A program made the translations under genes and the position numbers. Below the pieces are notes generated by a model. The model worked only from the letters and a program-made list of their open reading frames with translations. It was not told where the DNA came from and did not search any database. Shown piece after piece: positions 21,896 through 33,973 of a DNA stretch of 64,000 bases. Numbering within the stretch: position 1 is the stretch's first letter; each line of letters begins with the position of its first letter. This stretch comes from Pseudocercospora fijiensis CIRAD86 (lineage: Eukaryota; Ascomycota; Dothideomycetes; Mycosphaerellales; Mycosphaerellaceae), in contig NW_006921540.1 of the NCBI RefSeq assembly GCF_000340215.1, positions 180,377 to 244,376 on the forward strand, in the 5' to 3' direction.

Positions 21896-22348
21896 GAATA
21901 TATACTAAACTTTAAACAGAACTAAAGAGAGTACTAAATTAATATAGCTACTATCTATATAAAATAAACTATAAAGAAAGAAAGAAGAGTATCTTAGAAG
22001 GAGAGCCCCTTCTTTAGTATCCTACCCTATAGGCGTCTAGCGCGTCCGACGTATAAGCGTAGGTATATATATCTTACTTACTTACTTCTTAGTAAACCTC
22101 TACTTTTAGGTCCTTTCCTATACGCCGAGCGCGAGCGCGTATATTCCGCTTATCTGCTATCTCGTAGCGACTTTGTTTTCTAGCTATCGTATATAGCGCG
22201 CGAGCGCGAACTCGTTTAATCGCTCTTAAGTAAATATATTTCTCCTAGCTCTTTCCTATCTTCCGGCTCCTTCCTACTACTTAGATCTATTCTACTACTC
22301 GGATCTATTCTACTACTCTATATATCTCGCTTACTATCGTTCGTATAT
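21896..22348. other. RIP-scarred AT-rich DNA, unidentified
   Basis: About 450 bp rich in TA dinucleotides with islands of GCGCGAGCGCG-like sequence. No LTR, TIR or frame could be assigned. Confidence 0.5.
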
Positions 22349-22546
22349 TGTAAGAAGGGTTTTGTTAGCAGGTAGATAGGGTAGTAGTAAATTAGTATAG
22401 TATTCGATAAAGATCTAAGAGGAGAGGGAGGAAGGTAGGCAAGTTAGCCTAACGCTAAGCGCTAAGCCCTACCTAAGGCACTAAGACCCTAGCTTTACTC
22501 GAGCCTAGTTATATACCAATTACGTATAACCTCTTTAGTCCTAATA
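22349..22546 (-). repeat. Left LTR of Gypsy A (coding 3' LTR)
   Basis: 198 bp, beginning TGTAAGAAGG on the plus strand and ending CCTAATA (original terminal CA mutated to TA). Subtype with AATTAGTATAGTATTCGAT, as in copy C. Confidence 0.85.
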
Positions 22547-22903
22547 TACGCTTCCCTTCTAAAGGCCGCGCCCTCGTAGCCGGTCTTTGTTCTAACCTCT
22601 ATCGCTACTAACTTAGTAGGTCTAATAAGCTACTCGATCCGCGCTAAATTAAATACGTAACTACCGATTATATAACTATATTAAACCTCACCTCTAATAT
22701 AACACAATATCTAACTCTAACTACGCTATCCTTGTATATAATAAAGTAATATATAACTATAAGAATTAAGGACTATCGACTAATTACAATACGAGCGCAC
22801 CTTCCCTACTATAATAGGTAGGTATACGGGGTATTATAGCACTACCCCCGTTCTAAGTAATGTCGTACCGAGTTCTCTACGTCTACTCTTAAAAGACCTA
22901 GAA

Positions 22904-22971
22904 ATGTCCGCTTCCGAGAGTTGTCCGCTTCCGAGGGTTGTCCGCTTCCGAGGGTTGTCCGCTTCTAAGGG
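22904..22971. repeat. 17-bp minisatellite in Gypsy A 3' non-coding part
   Basis: Four tandem units of the type TTGTCCGCTTCCGAGGG. The matching place in copy C (about 47,107) has two degenerate units and copy B (about 41,028) one. A shorter ATTGTTCTTATTATTACGAGGG duplication follows in A only. Confidence 0.75.
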
Positions 22972-23869
22972 ATTGTTCTTATTATTACGAGGGATTGTTC
23001 TTATTATTACGAGGGCTATTATTTACTATCGTAGTTTTACTAGCCCTAATTAGTTAGGTTTAGTAGCCTTCAAGTGTTAATCTTATCTTATCTTTTCAAA
23101 AAATACGGTTCGTCCGGTTTCTATAAGTAAAGGCTATTATAAGTATAGTAGTCGAGGTTCGCCTCGCTTAAAGGGTCGGAAAGATCGAGGAGTAACTTAT
23201 TATCCGCAAGATCGACCCCGGCTAACTTAGCTCTATAGTTTTGCCCTTAGTTAGTTATTCTATTAAGCCGCTTAATCCTTTAAGCCTTAATATTTTAACT
23301 TAGCCTTAAAGTTTTAATTAAACCTTTAATATAGCTATTAGATATAGCGATAATAGCAAGTAATATTAATAATAGCGGCGCTAGTCGTCTTAGCGCTAAC
23401 TTTACCTCGCCTCTAATTTCTTTCTTTAACTAATAATAACTCGGCAATACCGTTACTAATATAGACGTGTCTTCCCTTCTTTAAGCAGCAATACGCACCC
23501 TGCAATACCGTTACTAATATAGCCGCGCCGGCCGCCGGCATACTACTAGCTCGTAGCGCGATACTATTATCTTCGATAGGATAAAGGAACAAGAGAGGCG
23601 CTAAGAGAAGAGTCTTATAGAGTGCGCTAGTAAAGAGGTAGATTCTATAAAAGAGCATGCGATTAGTTAATGCGCTATAGCGCGCTAGTTAGCACTCGGT
23701 GCGCGTTTATCGGTATGCGTTTACTATAGTAGTATAGTCTTATTGTCCTTTATTGCTAACAATTGCTTGCCTCTAATTAGTTAGCTAATAGCACCCCGGG
23801 GGTAGTATTGTTCCTAGGCGACATTATAGGCCCTTAGCCTTCTTCTTATTCTTTACACTAGTCTAATAC

Positions 23870-24040
23870 TCGTCTAGCAACTTAGTTATATCCTTAAACG
23901 AGTCTTTAGCCTCCTACGAGTCCTATTTAGGTAAATAGCCTTGCTATCTTAGGAGGTACTCCTTCTTGCCTTGTCTAGTCCGGTGCTATAGGATACGTTC
24001 TATAGACTATAGCTCTTTACTATCCGCTAGTATATCTTCG
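23870..24040 (-). pseudogene. Chromodomain remnant of Gypsy A integrase
   Basis: The minus strand reads as a chromodomain with pieces such as HRTRQGKKEYLLR, QGYLPK and DSFKDITKLLDEY, interrupted by stops at former Trp/Gln codons. Chromodomains at the integrase C-terminus define chromoviruses and guide insertion into heterochromatin, which fits the nesting seen in this window. Confidence 0.75.
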
Positions 24041-26527
24041 TATTTAGTAGGGGCTTTATCCCCTTCGCGTAGGTAGTACGGCTTAAGGAGGGATATATAG
24101 AAGGTGTTATAGATAGTGTAATAAGGTAGAAGCTATAACTAATAGGCCTAGGTGCCCCTAGGTTCTCGGATACGGAAAGGGCTAATATACCTTAGTGCGA
24201 GTTTAGGCCTTGTTTTGCTATTAGGCGAGGGGTATTTACGGATACGGAGGTTCTTCGTACTAAGTATAACTAGGTCGCCTTGCTTAAAGGTTATTAGAAG
24301 GTAGTGTTTGTTATAGTAGGCCTTCTAATAGGCCTAGGCCTTTGCTAGTTTGTTAGCTATCTTAGCGTGAATTTCTCGTATCTTTTAAACCCTCTTAATA
24401 GCCGCTAATATCTTAGGTTGACCCGCTTCCCTTTCCTTACGCTCGGCCTCGAGCAATAGGGGGTCTTATAGTAGCGTAGGGTTGCTTCCTATTATAACGA
24501 AATAAGGTAATACCTTAGTAGATAAGTAGACACTATTATTGTATACGAATTCGGCTAGTTATAGGAGATTAACCTAGTTATCGGGGTTCTTATTAATATA
24601 GCTGCGTAGGTACTACTATAGGGTAGTATTCTATCTCTCTGTTTAACCGTTAGTCTATAGACAGAAGGCTATTAATAGCCGATGCTTTAGTCTTAGCTAT
24701 AGGCATATTTCGCTCTAATAGTACGATATAAATGTCGAGCCCCTATCGGAGACTATCCCCTTAGGGGTTCCCTAATAGGTATAGAAGATATTAGTCTATA
24801 GCGCCTCTACTATATTAATAGCAGTCTAATCCTTACGCGCCGGGATGTATCGAGCGCCTTTAGTAAATCGATCTACTACAATAAGGATAGCATTATACAC
24901 GTCCTTGCAAGTTGCTACCCCTACGCTTAGTAGGCGGAAGGCCTATAATAAAGTCTATTATAAGCTCTATAAATAGCTTGTAAGGGATTGGTAAAGAGGA
25001 CAACTCGCTAAAATGCTAATACTTTAGTGCCTTAATACGTTAGTATACGGTATACGTATTAACGTATTCCTTTATATCCCGCTTACTATTTAGCTAGTAG
25101 TATATACGCGATAGTAGCTCGTGCGACCTCTCTATACTATAGTAACCGGCAAGCTTACTATTATAGTGTCGCTTAAGAAGTTCTTATCGGATCGAATGTT
25201 TAGTAAGGATATAGTATCTGCCCTTAAACTTTAAATAACCTTTATTATCGATCGACTAATTGTTACTCTTACTAGTTCGAGTCTTTCGCCTACTTACAAG
25301 CTTATCGATACGTTTAGTAGTAAAGGCGTCCCTTTGCTAAGTACGTAATAGCTTATCTATAAACGATTAACTATCCCTATTTATAAGGTTATTTAATAGC
25401 ACCCTCGCTATTAAACGAGGTACGCATTATATATATCTAATAGTACTAGCAGCCAGATTAACTATAGTAGTACTATCGCTGTTACTATATATTACGATAT
25501 CGACTAGGGAGTTATTATAACTTCTCCTATCTATATCCTTAGCCCTTACCTTAATACGTACTATTAATATAGCAAGAGCATTAATATACTTTAAGCCGTC
25601 GCGGAGTCCGGTAAGCCGCTTATCCTACGCTTGCTTATTAATAATACGGGCTATAGCGATCTTATACTATAGGGTTAGAAACAAAGAATTAATGTGTTAG
25701 GTTTCGCCGTCGTAATTAGGTCGCCTCGATAGGCTATTAGTAGGGTTGCTTACGCCTAGCCGATATAATATATTAAAATTAAACCTAGCGAGGTAGACGG
25801 CCTATCTAGCCTATCGACCTATAACCCTAGTAACCTTAGTAATGCTACGGAGGTTGTTATAGTCTATATAGACCTGTATTGTATATTAAGCCCTATCGAG
25901 GTAGTACCTCTAATACTAAAAGGCCTCGACAATAGCTAGTAGCTCTTACTCGTAGGTCTCGTAGCGACGCTTAGTATTAATTATCTTCCTCGAGAAGAAG
26001 GCAATCGGGTGCTAATAATAGTCCTTATCCGATTATTGTAATATAATAGCTAATACAGCAAACTATAAGGCGTTAGTCTTAATACAGATCTGCCTGTTTA
26101 GTACGAAATAGTGCAATAAGGGGACTTTAGTAAAGCGCTGCTTTAAACCGTTAAAAGCGGCTTACACTTTGTTAGTCTATTTGAACTCTCTAGATAGATT
26201 AGCCTTAGTCTTAGTAAGCTTAGTTAATAGCATTATATGCCTCGAATAGCCCTTAATAAACCGGCGGTAGAAGTTAGTAAAACCGAGGAATAATTAAAGC
26301 TCTTTAATAGACGTAGGAACAGGCCATTTAGTAATCGTTTTAATCTAATTAGGATTAGCCTTAACACCCTCGGTTAATACGAGGAAGCTAAGGAAGGACA
26401 CCTCCTTAGTAGCAAAGGTGCATTTAGAAGGCTTGCAATATAGGCTATAGGCCTATAGGCGGTCGAGTACCTTATATACTATAGCCTAGTACTTTGCAAT
26501 GTTAGGTAAATAGGTATAAACTAGGAT

Positions 26528-27049
26528 ATCGTCTAGGTAAACTATATAGAGGTAGTCTAATAGGCCTAATAGGGCCCGATTAATATAGGACTAGAATATT
26601 GTAGGGGCGTTAGCTAGCCTAAATAGTATAACTAAGTACTCGAAATAGCTATAACGAGTACGAAAGGCTGTCTTCTACTTATCGCCCTTACGAATGCAGA
26701 TACGGTAATAGGCGTCCTTAATATCTAATATAGTATAGTAGTAGGTACTAGAAAGGCGATCGAGGGTCTTATTAATAAGCGGGAGTAGATAGCGGTCCTT
26801 AATAGTAACGGTATTAAGCCCGCGATAATCGATATATAGGCGCAGGCCGCTATCCTTCTTTAGTACAAACAGGATAGGTGCACCGGTAGGGCTGTTACTA
26901 TACCGAATACGCCTATTAGCTAGGTTTTCCTCTAGATACTTACGTAATATAGCAAGCTCGCGCTTACTAAGGTTATAGAGTAGTCTAAAAGGAACCTCTT
27001 TGCCCTCTATAATGTTAATCTTATAATCTGTCTCCTTAAATATAGGCAA
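26528..27049 (-). pseudogene. Reverse transcriptase remnant, Gypsy A
   Basis: Open from 27049 to 26675 with RT blocks [20 protein letters not shown] and [10 protein letters not shown]. Downstream the catalytic YLDD box is still readable at 26539-26528 in this copy. Copies B and C carry YLDN at the same place. Confidence 0.85.
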
Positions 27050-27307
27050 TGTCGATGCTAGGTAGTATTTAAATACGTTAATATAGGTTTCTCGAATAGG
27101 CTCTAGTATACGAGCGAGCTAGTTAGGGTCTATACTATTAGGAGGCACAGGTTTATCGTTATTACTACTAAGTAGGTCGGTAGTCGGATTAGCTAAGGCA
27201 GAGGCCGGTATTAGGTTGCTAATAAATAGGACCCTAATATCGTTAGGGCACTCGCTAATATTAATGTGTTTAATGTCCTCTTTCCGAGCGATTCTAAATC
27301 GCTACTT

Positions 27308-27615
27308 CTAAATGCCTAAGTCTATAGCTATAGCGTAGTACTTAAGAATAGGGTTGCTAATAACAATAGTAGCTCCCCTATATAGGTTGTCTATATCTAC
27401 TACGTAGGCGGGGAAGTTTAGTAGGCGCTTATTGCCGAGGTCGTCTCTTAGGGCTATATAAACATAGTAGGCTCTATAGGTTAAGTGCCGAGCGTTATTA
27501 AACCAAGTAAGGGTTAGTAGGTTAGTCCTAGGCAATTGTCGAAGGTCTAATTGCTTAGCTAGGCGATAGCTAATAAGGGCGCTAACTGAATTTCCTAGGT
27601 CTAGCGTAACCTTAG
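27308..27615 (-). pseudogene. Retropepsin-like protease remnant, Gypsy A
   Basis: Between the gag zinc knuckle and RT. The minus strand reads LDLGNSVSALIS near 27,600, the degenerate equivalent of the D-T/S-G active site, then an open frame of 75 codons (27535-27308). Confidence 0.6.
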
Positions 27616-27834
27616 TTTTATAATTGTTGCTATATATATCCCCTACGAGATAGGTACGTATAATAGCTAGTATAATGTCGATAGTCTTACGCCGTATAAG
27701 GCTAACAGTTAGTACGGCGCTTACTCTTTTTTCGACTAATTAGAAGGACCGATAGGGGTAGCGTTAGCGGCTAAAAGGTGCTTTCGGTGTTTAGTAGTAG
27801 TACGGTCGATTCGGGCCTAGTCCTTAGGTTTATC

Positions 27835-27876
27835 GCATTAGCCTAGGAGATAGCTAGTACTATTATAGTTGAAGCA
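27835..27876 (-). pseudogene. Gag CCHC zinc-knuckle remnant, Gypsy A
   Basis: The minus strand reads CFNYNSTSYLLG-stop-C. The spacing fits C-X2-C-X4-H-X4-C, with the second Cys and the His both replaced by Tyr, which are TG-to-TA and CA-to-TA changes. Copy C (51975-52016) still has the second Cys. Confidence 0.6.
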
Positions 27877-28856
27877 CTTTAACCCGGTTAGGGGATTGCT
27901 ATAGCCGCTATCGCTGCTATTATTAGTTAAGCGATTAGTATTATAGGGATACGAGCCCCTTCTACGGCCCCTATTACGGCCTCCTCTATATAGCCGTCGG
28001 CTACGGCCCCTTCTACGGTCGTTGTTACTATTCCTATTGTTAGCATTATTGTCTTAGTAGGAACCTTAATTCCCTCCGCGGCTACGGTTGCTACGGTTGC
28101 TAGCAGGTCGGATCCTTAATTCTAGTCGTTACTAGAGCTAGACAGCTCGTTTAGCTGTTTCTACCTCGACTATAAATTAAATGCGTATTAGGTTGGCCTA
28201 TTTAAACATACGGCGGCGGTCCAATTTAAGGACTAATTCCTATCGCAATTTAGGGCGTATTTCGGAGATCTATATAGAATTAGTTTTAGCCGGAAGGTCG
28301 TCCTCGAGGGTCTTTAAACAGGCTTCAAATAAGCGAGCCGATTAATTAGTCTTTTATTTAGCTCGAAGGTACTAGTCCTAAGCGTATTGTTGCCTTAGTA
28401 TAGGGTTTCTAAGGGTGTCTAGCATAATAGTCTTATAGGTTTTCTACTAAACAGCGGTCTAATCGTTAAGGGAGTCGAAATGGTTATCCTATGTGCGCTT
28501 TAGGTCGCTATTAATATACTATATAGCGTAGACAACTAGTAAATAGTCGTCTAGAAGAGCCCTCGGCGCATTTCGTTAGTTAAGCTTACAATCGCGTATA
28601 TAATTATTATATTGCTTGCGACTAGAGCCGTTAAATACGGTACAGTCCTTATTACCTTAAGCTTAGCATCCTTCTTTTAGATAGGGACGGGTAGTAAGGA
28701 AGGCCCTACTATCGGCTTAGTATTAGTTGTTAGGGCTTCCTATAGGCGGCGAATCTCGAGGAGATTATCCTTTAGCTATTGTTCCTAACGCAAGGCAGTA
28801 AGCCTGTTCTAAGTAGCTTCTTAAAGTCTCGCTACTAGCTAGGGACTAAAGGCTAG

Positions 28857-29102
28857 TTAGCTATATCGACGGTTAATAATGTTGTTAAGAATGTCGTCGA
28901 CAGGCAATTCTAGGTCGTTACCTAGAATTATAGGTTCTTTAGTAGGCTCTTCGGCAGGCTCTTTAGTAGGAGGCACTTTAGCAGGTGCTTTAGTAGGCAC
29001 TTCGGTAGGTACTGTGCTACTAGCGTTGTCGTTACTAGCGCTGCTAGCGGTAGCACGGTTGTTGTTACTTCGTAATAAGCCGGCTATTATAAGGGGTAAC
29101 AC
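28857..29102 (-). pseudogene. Gag N-terminal remnant, Gypsy A
   Basis: An 81-codon frame with a Pro/Lys/Glu repeat stretch (VPTEVPTKAPAKVPPTKEPA), also present in copies C (52977-53234) and B (about 54069-54272). No named Gag domain recognised; position next to the coding 5' LTR supports the call. Confidence 0.6.
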
Positions 29103-29340
29103 TAATAATGTATTATAGGCCCCTAAGATACGGATATAGCGGAATTAGTAGATATCGGCTTAGTGCGATTAACTTAGTGTAATAGGCCGTATAGAAGACC
29201 TTACTTAATAATTAGTACGGTTATTCTAATAGAATAGTACGTATAGATCCCGCCTCGGGCGCAATATAGTTAGATTAACGGTTTTCGTAGCTATACCGCT
29301 AAAAGCTTAAAATAAGGACTATCTAGCTGCTGCCCTTAAA

Positions 29341-29357
29341 GGGTGGATCGAATACTA
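29341..29357 (-). promoter_or_regulatory. Primer-binding site of Gypsy A, self-priming type
   Basis: Directly next to the coding 5' LTR. On the coding strand TAGTATTCGAT (11 nt, 29357-29347) is the exact complement of ATCGAATACTA inside the LTR (29417-29407). No match to a tRNA 3' end beginning TGG is seen. This is the arrangement used by Tf1-type self-priming elements. Confidence 0.6.
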
Positions 29358-29555
29358 TATAAGAAGGGTTATGTTAGCAGGTAGATAGGGTAGTAGTAGG
29401 TACAAGTAGTATTCGATAAGAAGCTAGGAGGAGAGGGAGGAAGGTAGGCAAGTTAGCCTATTACTAAGCGCTAAGCCCTGCCTAAGGCATTAAGACCCTA
29501 GCTTTACTCGAGCCCGGTTATATACCAATTACGTATAACCTCTTTAGTCCTAATA
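29358..29555 (-). repeat. Right LTR of Gypsy A (coding 5' LTR)
   Basis: 198 bp, TATAAGAAGG to CCTAATA on the plus strand. Subtype with AGGTACAAGTAGTATTCG, close to the LTRs of copy B and unlike the left LTR of the same element. Confidence 0.85.
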
Positions 29556-32500
29556 AGTATCTCCTCGATCCGATCCGGAACGATAGGATTAACTTAAAAT
29601 CTATAGGCTACAAAGGAGTGCATATCGTAAATAAATCTATATTTAAAGAATAACTACAATCTCGTCTACCTTATCCCCTTAACAAAGTCCGTAGTTAAGT
29701 CCGTCGAATACCTACCCTAGTAGTCCCCTTATTAGATTCTACTTTCTATACTAAATCTAGTATAGCTCTATATAAACCTATATCGCCCCTCGAATAGCGA
29801 ATCTATCTAATTAGGTCTCGGATTTAGCCGTAGTAGAGCTTAGGGTTAAGAAGCTAATATCTTTATAAGTTGTCCTTTAGTAAAGATTTTATAGTAAACC
29901 TTAGTAAGTAAAGGTCTATAAGAAGGTATAATAGAAGTACTAAGTACGCTATTAAGATAGATATATAGACTATAGACTAGAGATTAAGACTTTCTAATAA
30001 CTAATTCGCTATTAACTAAGTCTTGCCTATTTTATATATACCGTCGACTAAGGCGCTATAAGCTTACTAAAGAGACACTTTAAGTACTTTAAGTTATCGA
30101 GCCGCCGAGTCTACTTAAGAGATAGTTTAATATTAGTCCGCTTACTACGAAGGTAAAGCTTCTTATAGAGATAGTAAGAGACTTAAAGGTAGACGTAAAC
30201 CTCTTATAGAAAGAGGTTAAGAAGTCGCCTATAGTAGCTACTAGCTCTACCGACTTAGAAGAAAGCTCTCGAAGTAAGGCAACGGTTATTATTAAGAGAT
30301 CGGAGTTTAAGGCGCTTTTAGTATAAGGTTGCTTATCTTCGCGAGACGATTACTATACTTATAAAGTAATAGTATACCTTAAATAGTATCTCTAAGAATA
30401 ATATAGAAGTAATAGCAACTATTATTAATCGTTAGCGACGCTCGAAGGGACTAGGAAGGGTTATTAGGTTATAGTCTTAAGCTCTCGAAGAAGGACTATA
30501 GATTAGTAGCCTCGTTATACTATATTATATAGTATAAAGAATATAGCGCGATAGAGCTATAATAGTCGTAAGCTATTATAGTCTAGTATTCTTATATATG
30601 TCCGAGAGGCTAGTATTTAAGACCCTAGGCGGTCCTTACGTACTTATAGAGATAATAACGTTATATTAGTAGAATAGACTTCCGCGTATAGATAGCGTTA
30701 CTACTACGAGCGAGGCGCCTTACTTCTTCCGCCGTAGGAAGACTATCGCTCTTCCTAATTTAATATCGCTTAGATTGCCTTCTACTACTATTATAGCTAT
30801 AACCTACGACAAATTAGCCTTAGGTTCGAGGTAGTAGCGGAGTTAGAGTACGCTATACCCTTACGGCCGCTTCTATAGCTAGTTTCTTATTAATCTCTTA
30901 CTAACCGAGTTATACTATTTGCTATGCTGGTACTATATAGAAGTCGCGTTAGTAAGTAAACTATTAGTCTTTAGTCTACTTCTTATTACCTCGTAGAAGG
31001 ATAAAGGCGTAATAACTATAGCGTTAGATAGGAAATAGAATAAGGGGTACTAACCCTTCTGTAATTTGTGCTGGATCGAGTAGTGATAGTATAACTAGTT
31101 ATAAATGTTAACGCTACCTATATAGTCGTTATATAGGGCGGTAACCTTTAGAAGTAATATCTCTTACTTACCGTCGGTATTCTAATATAGCCGTACGTAC
31201 TTATTAATATAGGCGTTATTTCTAGCTTAAAGGCAGGTATAAAGCTAGAGTATTCTCTCGAAGAGTTAATAGCCTATTATAAGGAATTAGACGAGGTTCC
31301 TATCCTACTAGATTACCGCCGGTATACTATAAACTGCCTTATAAAGTATTATATTATAGGGAAACTAGGTAGTCTTACGATTAAGACCTAGGTATATAGA
31401 TTTCTATTTTATACTATCCTTCTTTAAATCCCCTAGTTTCTCGAAAGCTTTGCCTCGCTACGGCTACGAGAGTAAGCTAGATCGTATTTTTCTAGTTACT
31501 ATAATACTAAGATATCGTAGGATTGTAAATAATAGTACGTTATTAAACAGATTATCTATAAGAATATAGGAAAAGTAGTATAGGAAGGGAAGTTATAAGA
31601 TTAGTCGAAGGACCGCCTACTAAAGCGAGCTTAGCTTAGCGCTTAGCGAGACGGTAGGCAATACAATTAAACTTTCGGTTAGTTTAGATAAGCGGTCCGC
31701 GCGGGCCGCGCTTATATAACTTTCCTTTCTAATATTCTAAACTAAATATAATCTAGTATTCTTACTATATCTAATACTACTAGGACTACGGTTCTTACGC
31801 TTACGGCGCTTTTTATTACTCTCCTTTATACTTCTCTCGCTCCTTATTCTCGGCGTTTATAAGAACCTCTAGAGTTACTACTAGGTACTTCGCGACCCTC
31901 GAAGTAATAGAATCTAAATCTTCGACCTTCTATTTATATACCTTCTAAGGGCTCGAGAATAAGAAGGAGTATAGGTACCTATCTTTGTATAAAATAGGTA
32001 TAGGATATAATATCCGATTAGTATTAGCTTACCTTATATAAAAATAACGTATCTAGATTTACTAGTAAAACGGATTATACTCTCGTTAATAGATATATTA
32101 GTACTAGGTACGACTAACTCGTAGAATTTGCTACGTAATATATTAGTAAGCGGCAATATCTAGGTCTAGGTAGGTAGGCCTCTTCTACTTAACGAGAGCG
32201 CGTTATTTCGGGACTATAAAGCCGCCTTAATCTATTTAAAGCGCGACTCGCTTATATAACTAATAATAGAATATTACGGCTAGTATCTATCGTCCCTCTA
32301 GTAGTTACTCTTATTAGCTATTTTAATTACTAATATATAGATAATAATACCTATAAAGATCCGTATTACTAGCTTATCTACCGGCTTCTATAGATAGCTA
32401 GAAACTACGATCTTATCGCCTTTCTTAAAGTCTAGCTTATTACTAGTATACTCGTTAGTATACTTAACTAGTCGGTCTATAACCTTATTAGTCTAGAAGA

Positions 32501-33275
32501 GTATAAAGAAGCGATATTAGACGTTATCTAGTAACTATAGGTCGCTATATAGGTCTATAGGCAAATTAACCTACCGCTAGTAAGAGATACTAGTTAGTAG
32601 CTCGTAGCGACCTTCTATTCTATCTTCTTCTATTAGATAGTATAATCCGCCTACCCTACTATCTATACCTATACCTTCGACGTCCTTATTTCCTTCTACG
32701 ACTACTAAACCCTTATAATCTACGCCGCTTAGTATAGACTCTCTAGCCTTCTCGAAAATCGGCTCCCTTTCTTTAGTTAGCTTAGCTAATTAGTATTTAA
32801 CTCGTCGTCGTCTATTAAACTAGCGAAAGTATCTAGCTAATTATTATTAGTATCGTTGTTATAACTCTCTTCTTTAAAGGTATAGAAGCTAGCGATTACT
32901 ATAAATTATATACTTCTTAGCAATATAGAGTTTAGAAATATAAAGTTAATTAAGTTATATAGGTAGGCTAATAGCGGCGATAATAGCTAAGCGCTCGAAT
33001 ATAACCGAGTCTAATTAAAGCCTATTTATTTCTCTATAGAGCGGCTTCTATATAGATACTATAGGGATTTTTTCCTATTTTACCGATAAACGCTAATAGC
33101 TAACGAGTTATTATAGGGGATATATAGTATACTCCTAGTAGTATAGCTCTATAGAACAAACAAACTAAATACTTTCGTAATAGGATAGAAGAATTCTAGT
33201 CTATCTATATATATATATAAGTAAGTAAAAATAAAAATCTATCGAATTAAAAATTCTTAAGTAGTAAGTACTAAT
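29556..33275 (-). mobile_element. piggyBac-like DNA transposon, RIP-degraded
   Basis: About 3.7 kb. On the minus strand, reading through RIP stops, a DDE_Tnp_1_7 (piggyBac-family) transposase is visible. Near 32,050-32,100 comes ISINESIIRFTSKSRYVIFI, the equivalent of the DE-xx-xxFxGR core, and near 31,120-31,190 YNDYIGSVNIYN, the equivalent of YNxxMGGVDxxDQ. Upstream, NKLDFKKGDKIVV and VIRIFIGIIIY fit the N-terminal part. The left end adjoins the Gypsy A LTR exactly and may be truncated by it. Both ends recur in the deleted copy at 21655-21895. Terminal repeats could not be defined. An alternative assignment to another DDE family is possible but less likely. Confidence 0.6.
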
Positions 33276-33389
33276 AACCTATAAGTAATATCTTTCTAAG
33301 TATATTAGAAGTATTTATATATAAAACCGTTAATTAGGGATTATAAATATTTCCCTATAACCGACTATCTCTACTAGTCCCTTTCTCTT

Positions 33390-33430
<41 letters not shown>

Positions 33431-33973
33431 AGCTAATTTTATACCTTTTATTAAAGACTCCTTTAAGCTACGAGACGACTATAATAATAAGGCGAATAGT
33501 AGAAAATTATAGGATTATATAGTAGAAGGGAAGAAGTTACTAGAAAGAGTCTAAGAGAAAGGTCGGAACTTTAAGCTTCCTTTTAGATATTTACGACGAC
33601 TAGTAAAATCGATAGATAGATAGATAGAGTAGGTCTAATATAATAGGGATAGATTAGCTATATACCGTATATTTTAATTTAATAAATAAGGAAACTACTT
33701 ATAATACTAGCAAGTTTCGGGTCCGGTACCTTCTTTAAATACACAAGCGGGCGGTTTAATAAAGACTTCCTATAGGTAGGGCCTACTCATTTCCATTACG
33801 ATTGAAGGCAGATACGAGACTGACAACATGACCAAAAACAAAAACTTCTTTCTTGATTGATTTCGTAGAGGGGGTGGGTTATCACAACCAAACTTCCTCT
33901 CTCTCTATTCATACACACAACCCCCATCCCATCCCATGCCATCTTCATCGTCATCATCATACTCTGTCGATCT
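33276..33973. other. AT-rich edge of repeat block and receptor 3' region
   Basis: 33276-33780 is TA-rich, with a (TA)n run at about 33402-33424 and GATA repeats at about 33610-33627, and no identifiable element. At about 33,785 composition returns abruptly to normal, leaving some 190 bp of likely 3' UTR of the receptor gene. Confidence 0.5.

Larger units (their letters stand above)
22349..29555 (-). mobile_element. Gypsy/chromovirus LTR retrotransposon, copy A (RIP-inactivated, probably chimeric)
   Basis: A 7.2-kb Ty3/Gypsy element read on the minus strand: gag at the right, then protease, reverse transcriptase, integrase and a C-terminal chromodomain at the left. LTRs are 198 bp each (22349-22546, 29358-29555). 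The two LTRs belong to different subtypes: the left resembles those of copy C, the right those of copy B. The flanks TATAT and AGTAT do not match, so no target duplication is visible. A polypurine tract (AGAAGGGAAGCG on the coding strand) adjoins the left LTR. Many in-frame TAA/TAG codons at former Gln positions show RIP inactivation. The right flank starts exactly in a piggyBac-like copy. Confidence 0.9.

Noticed and set aside
22904..22971. Tandem 17-bp units as a possible CRISPR-like array
   Set aside because: Units are directly adjacent without spacers, inside a eukaryotic retrotransposon.
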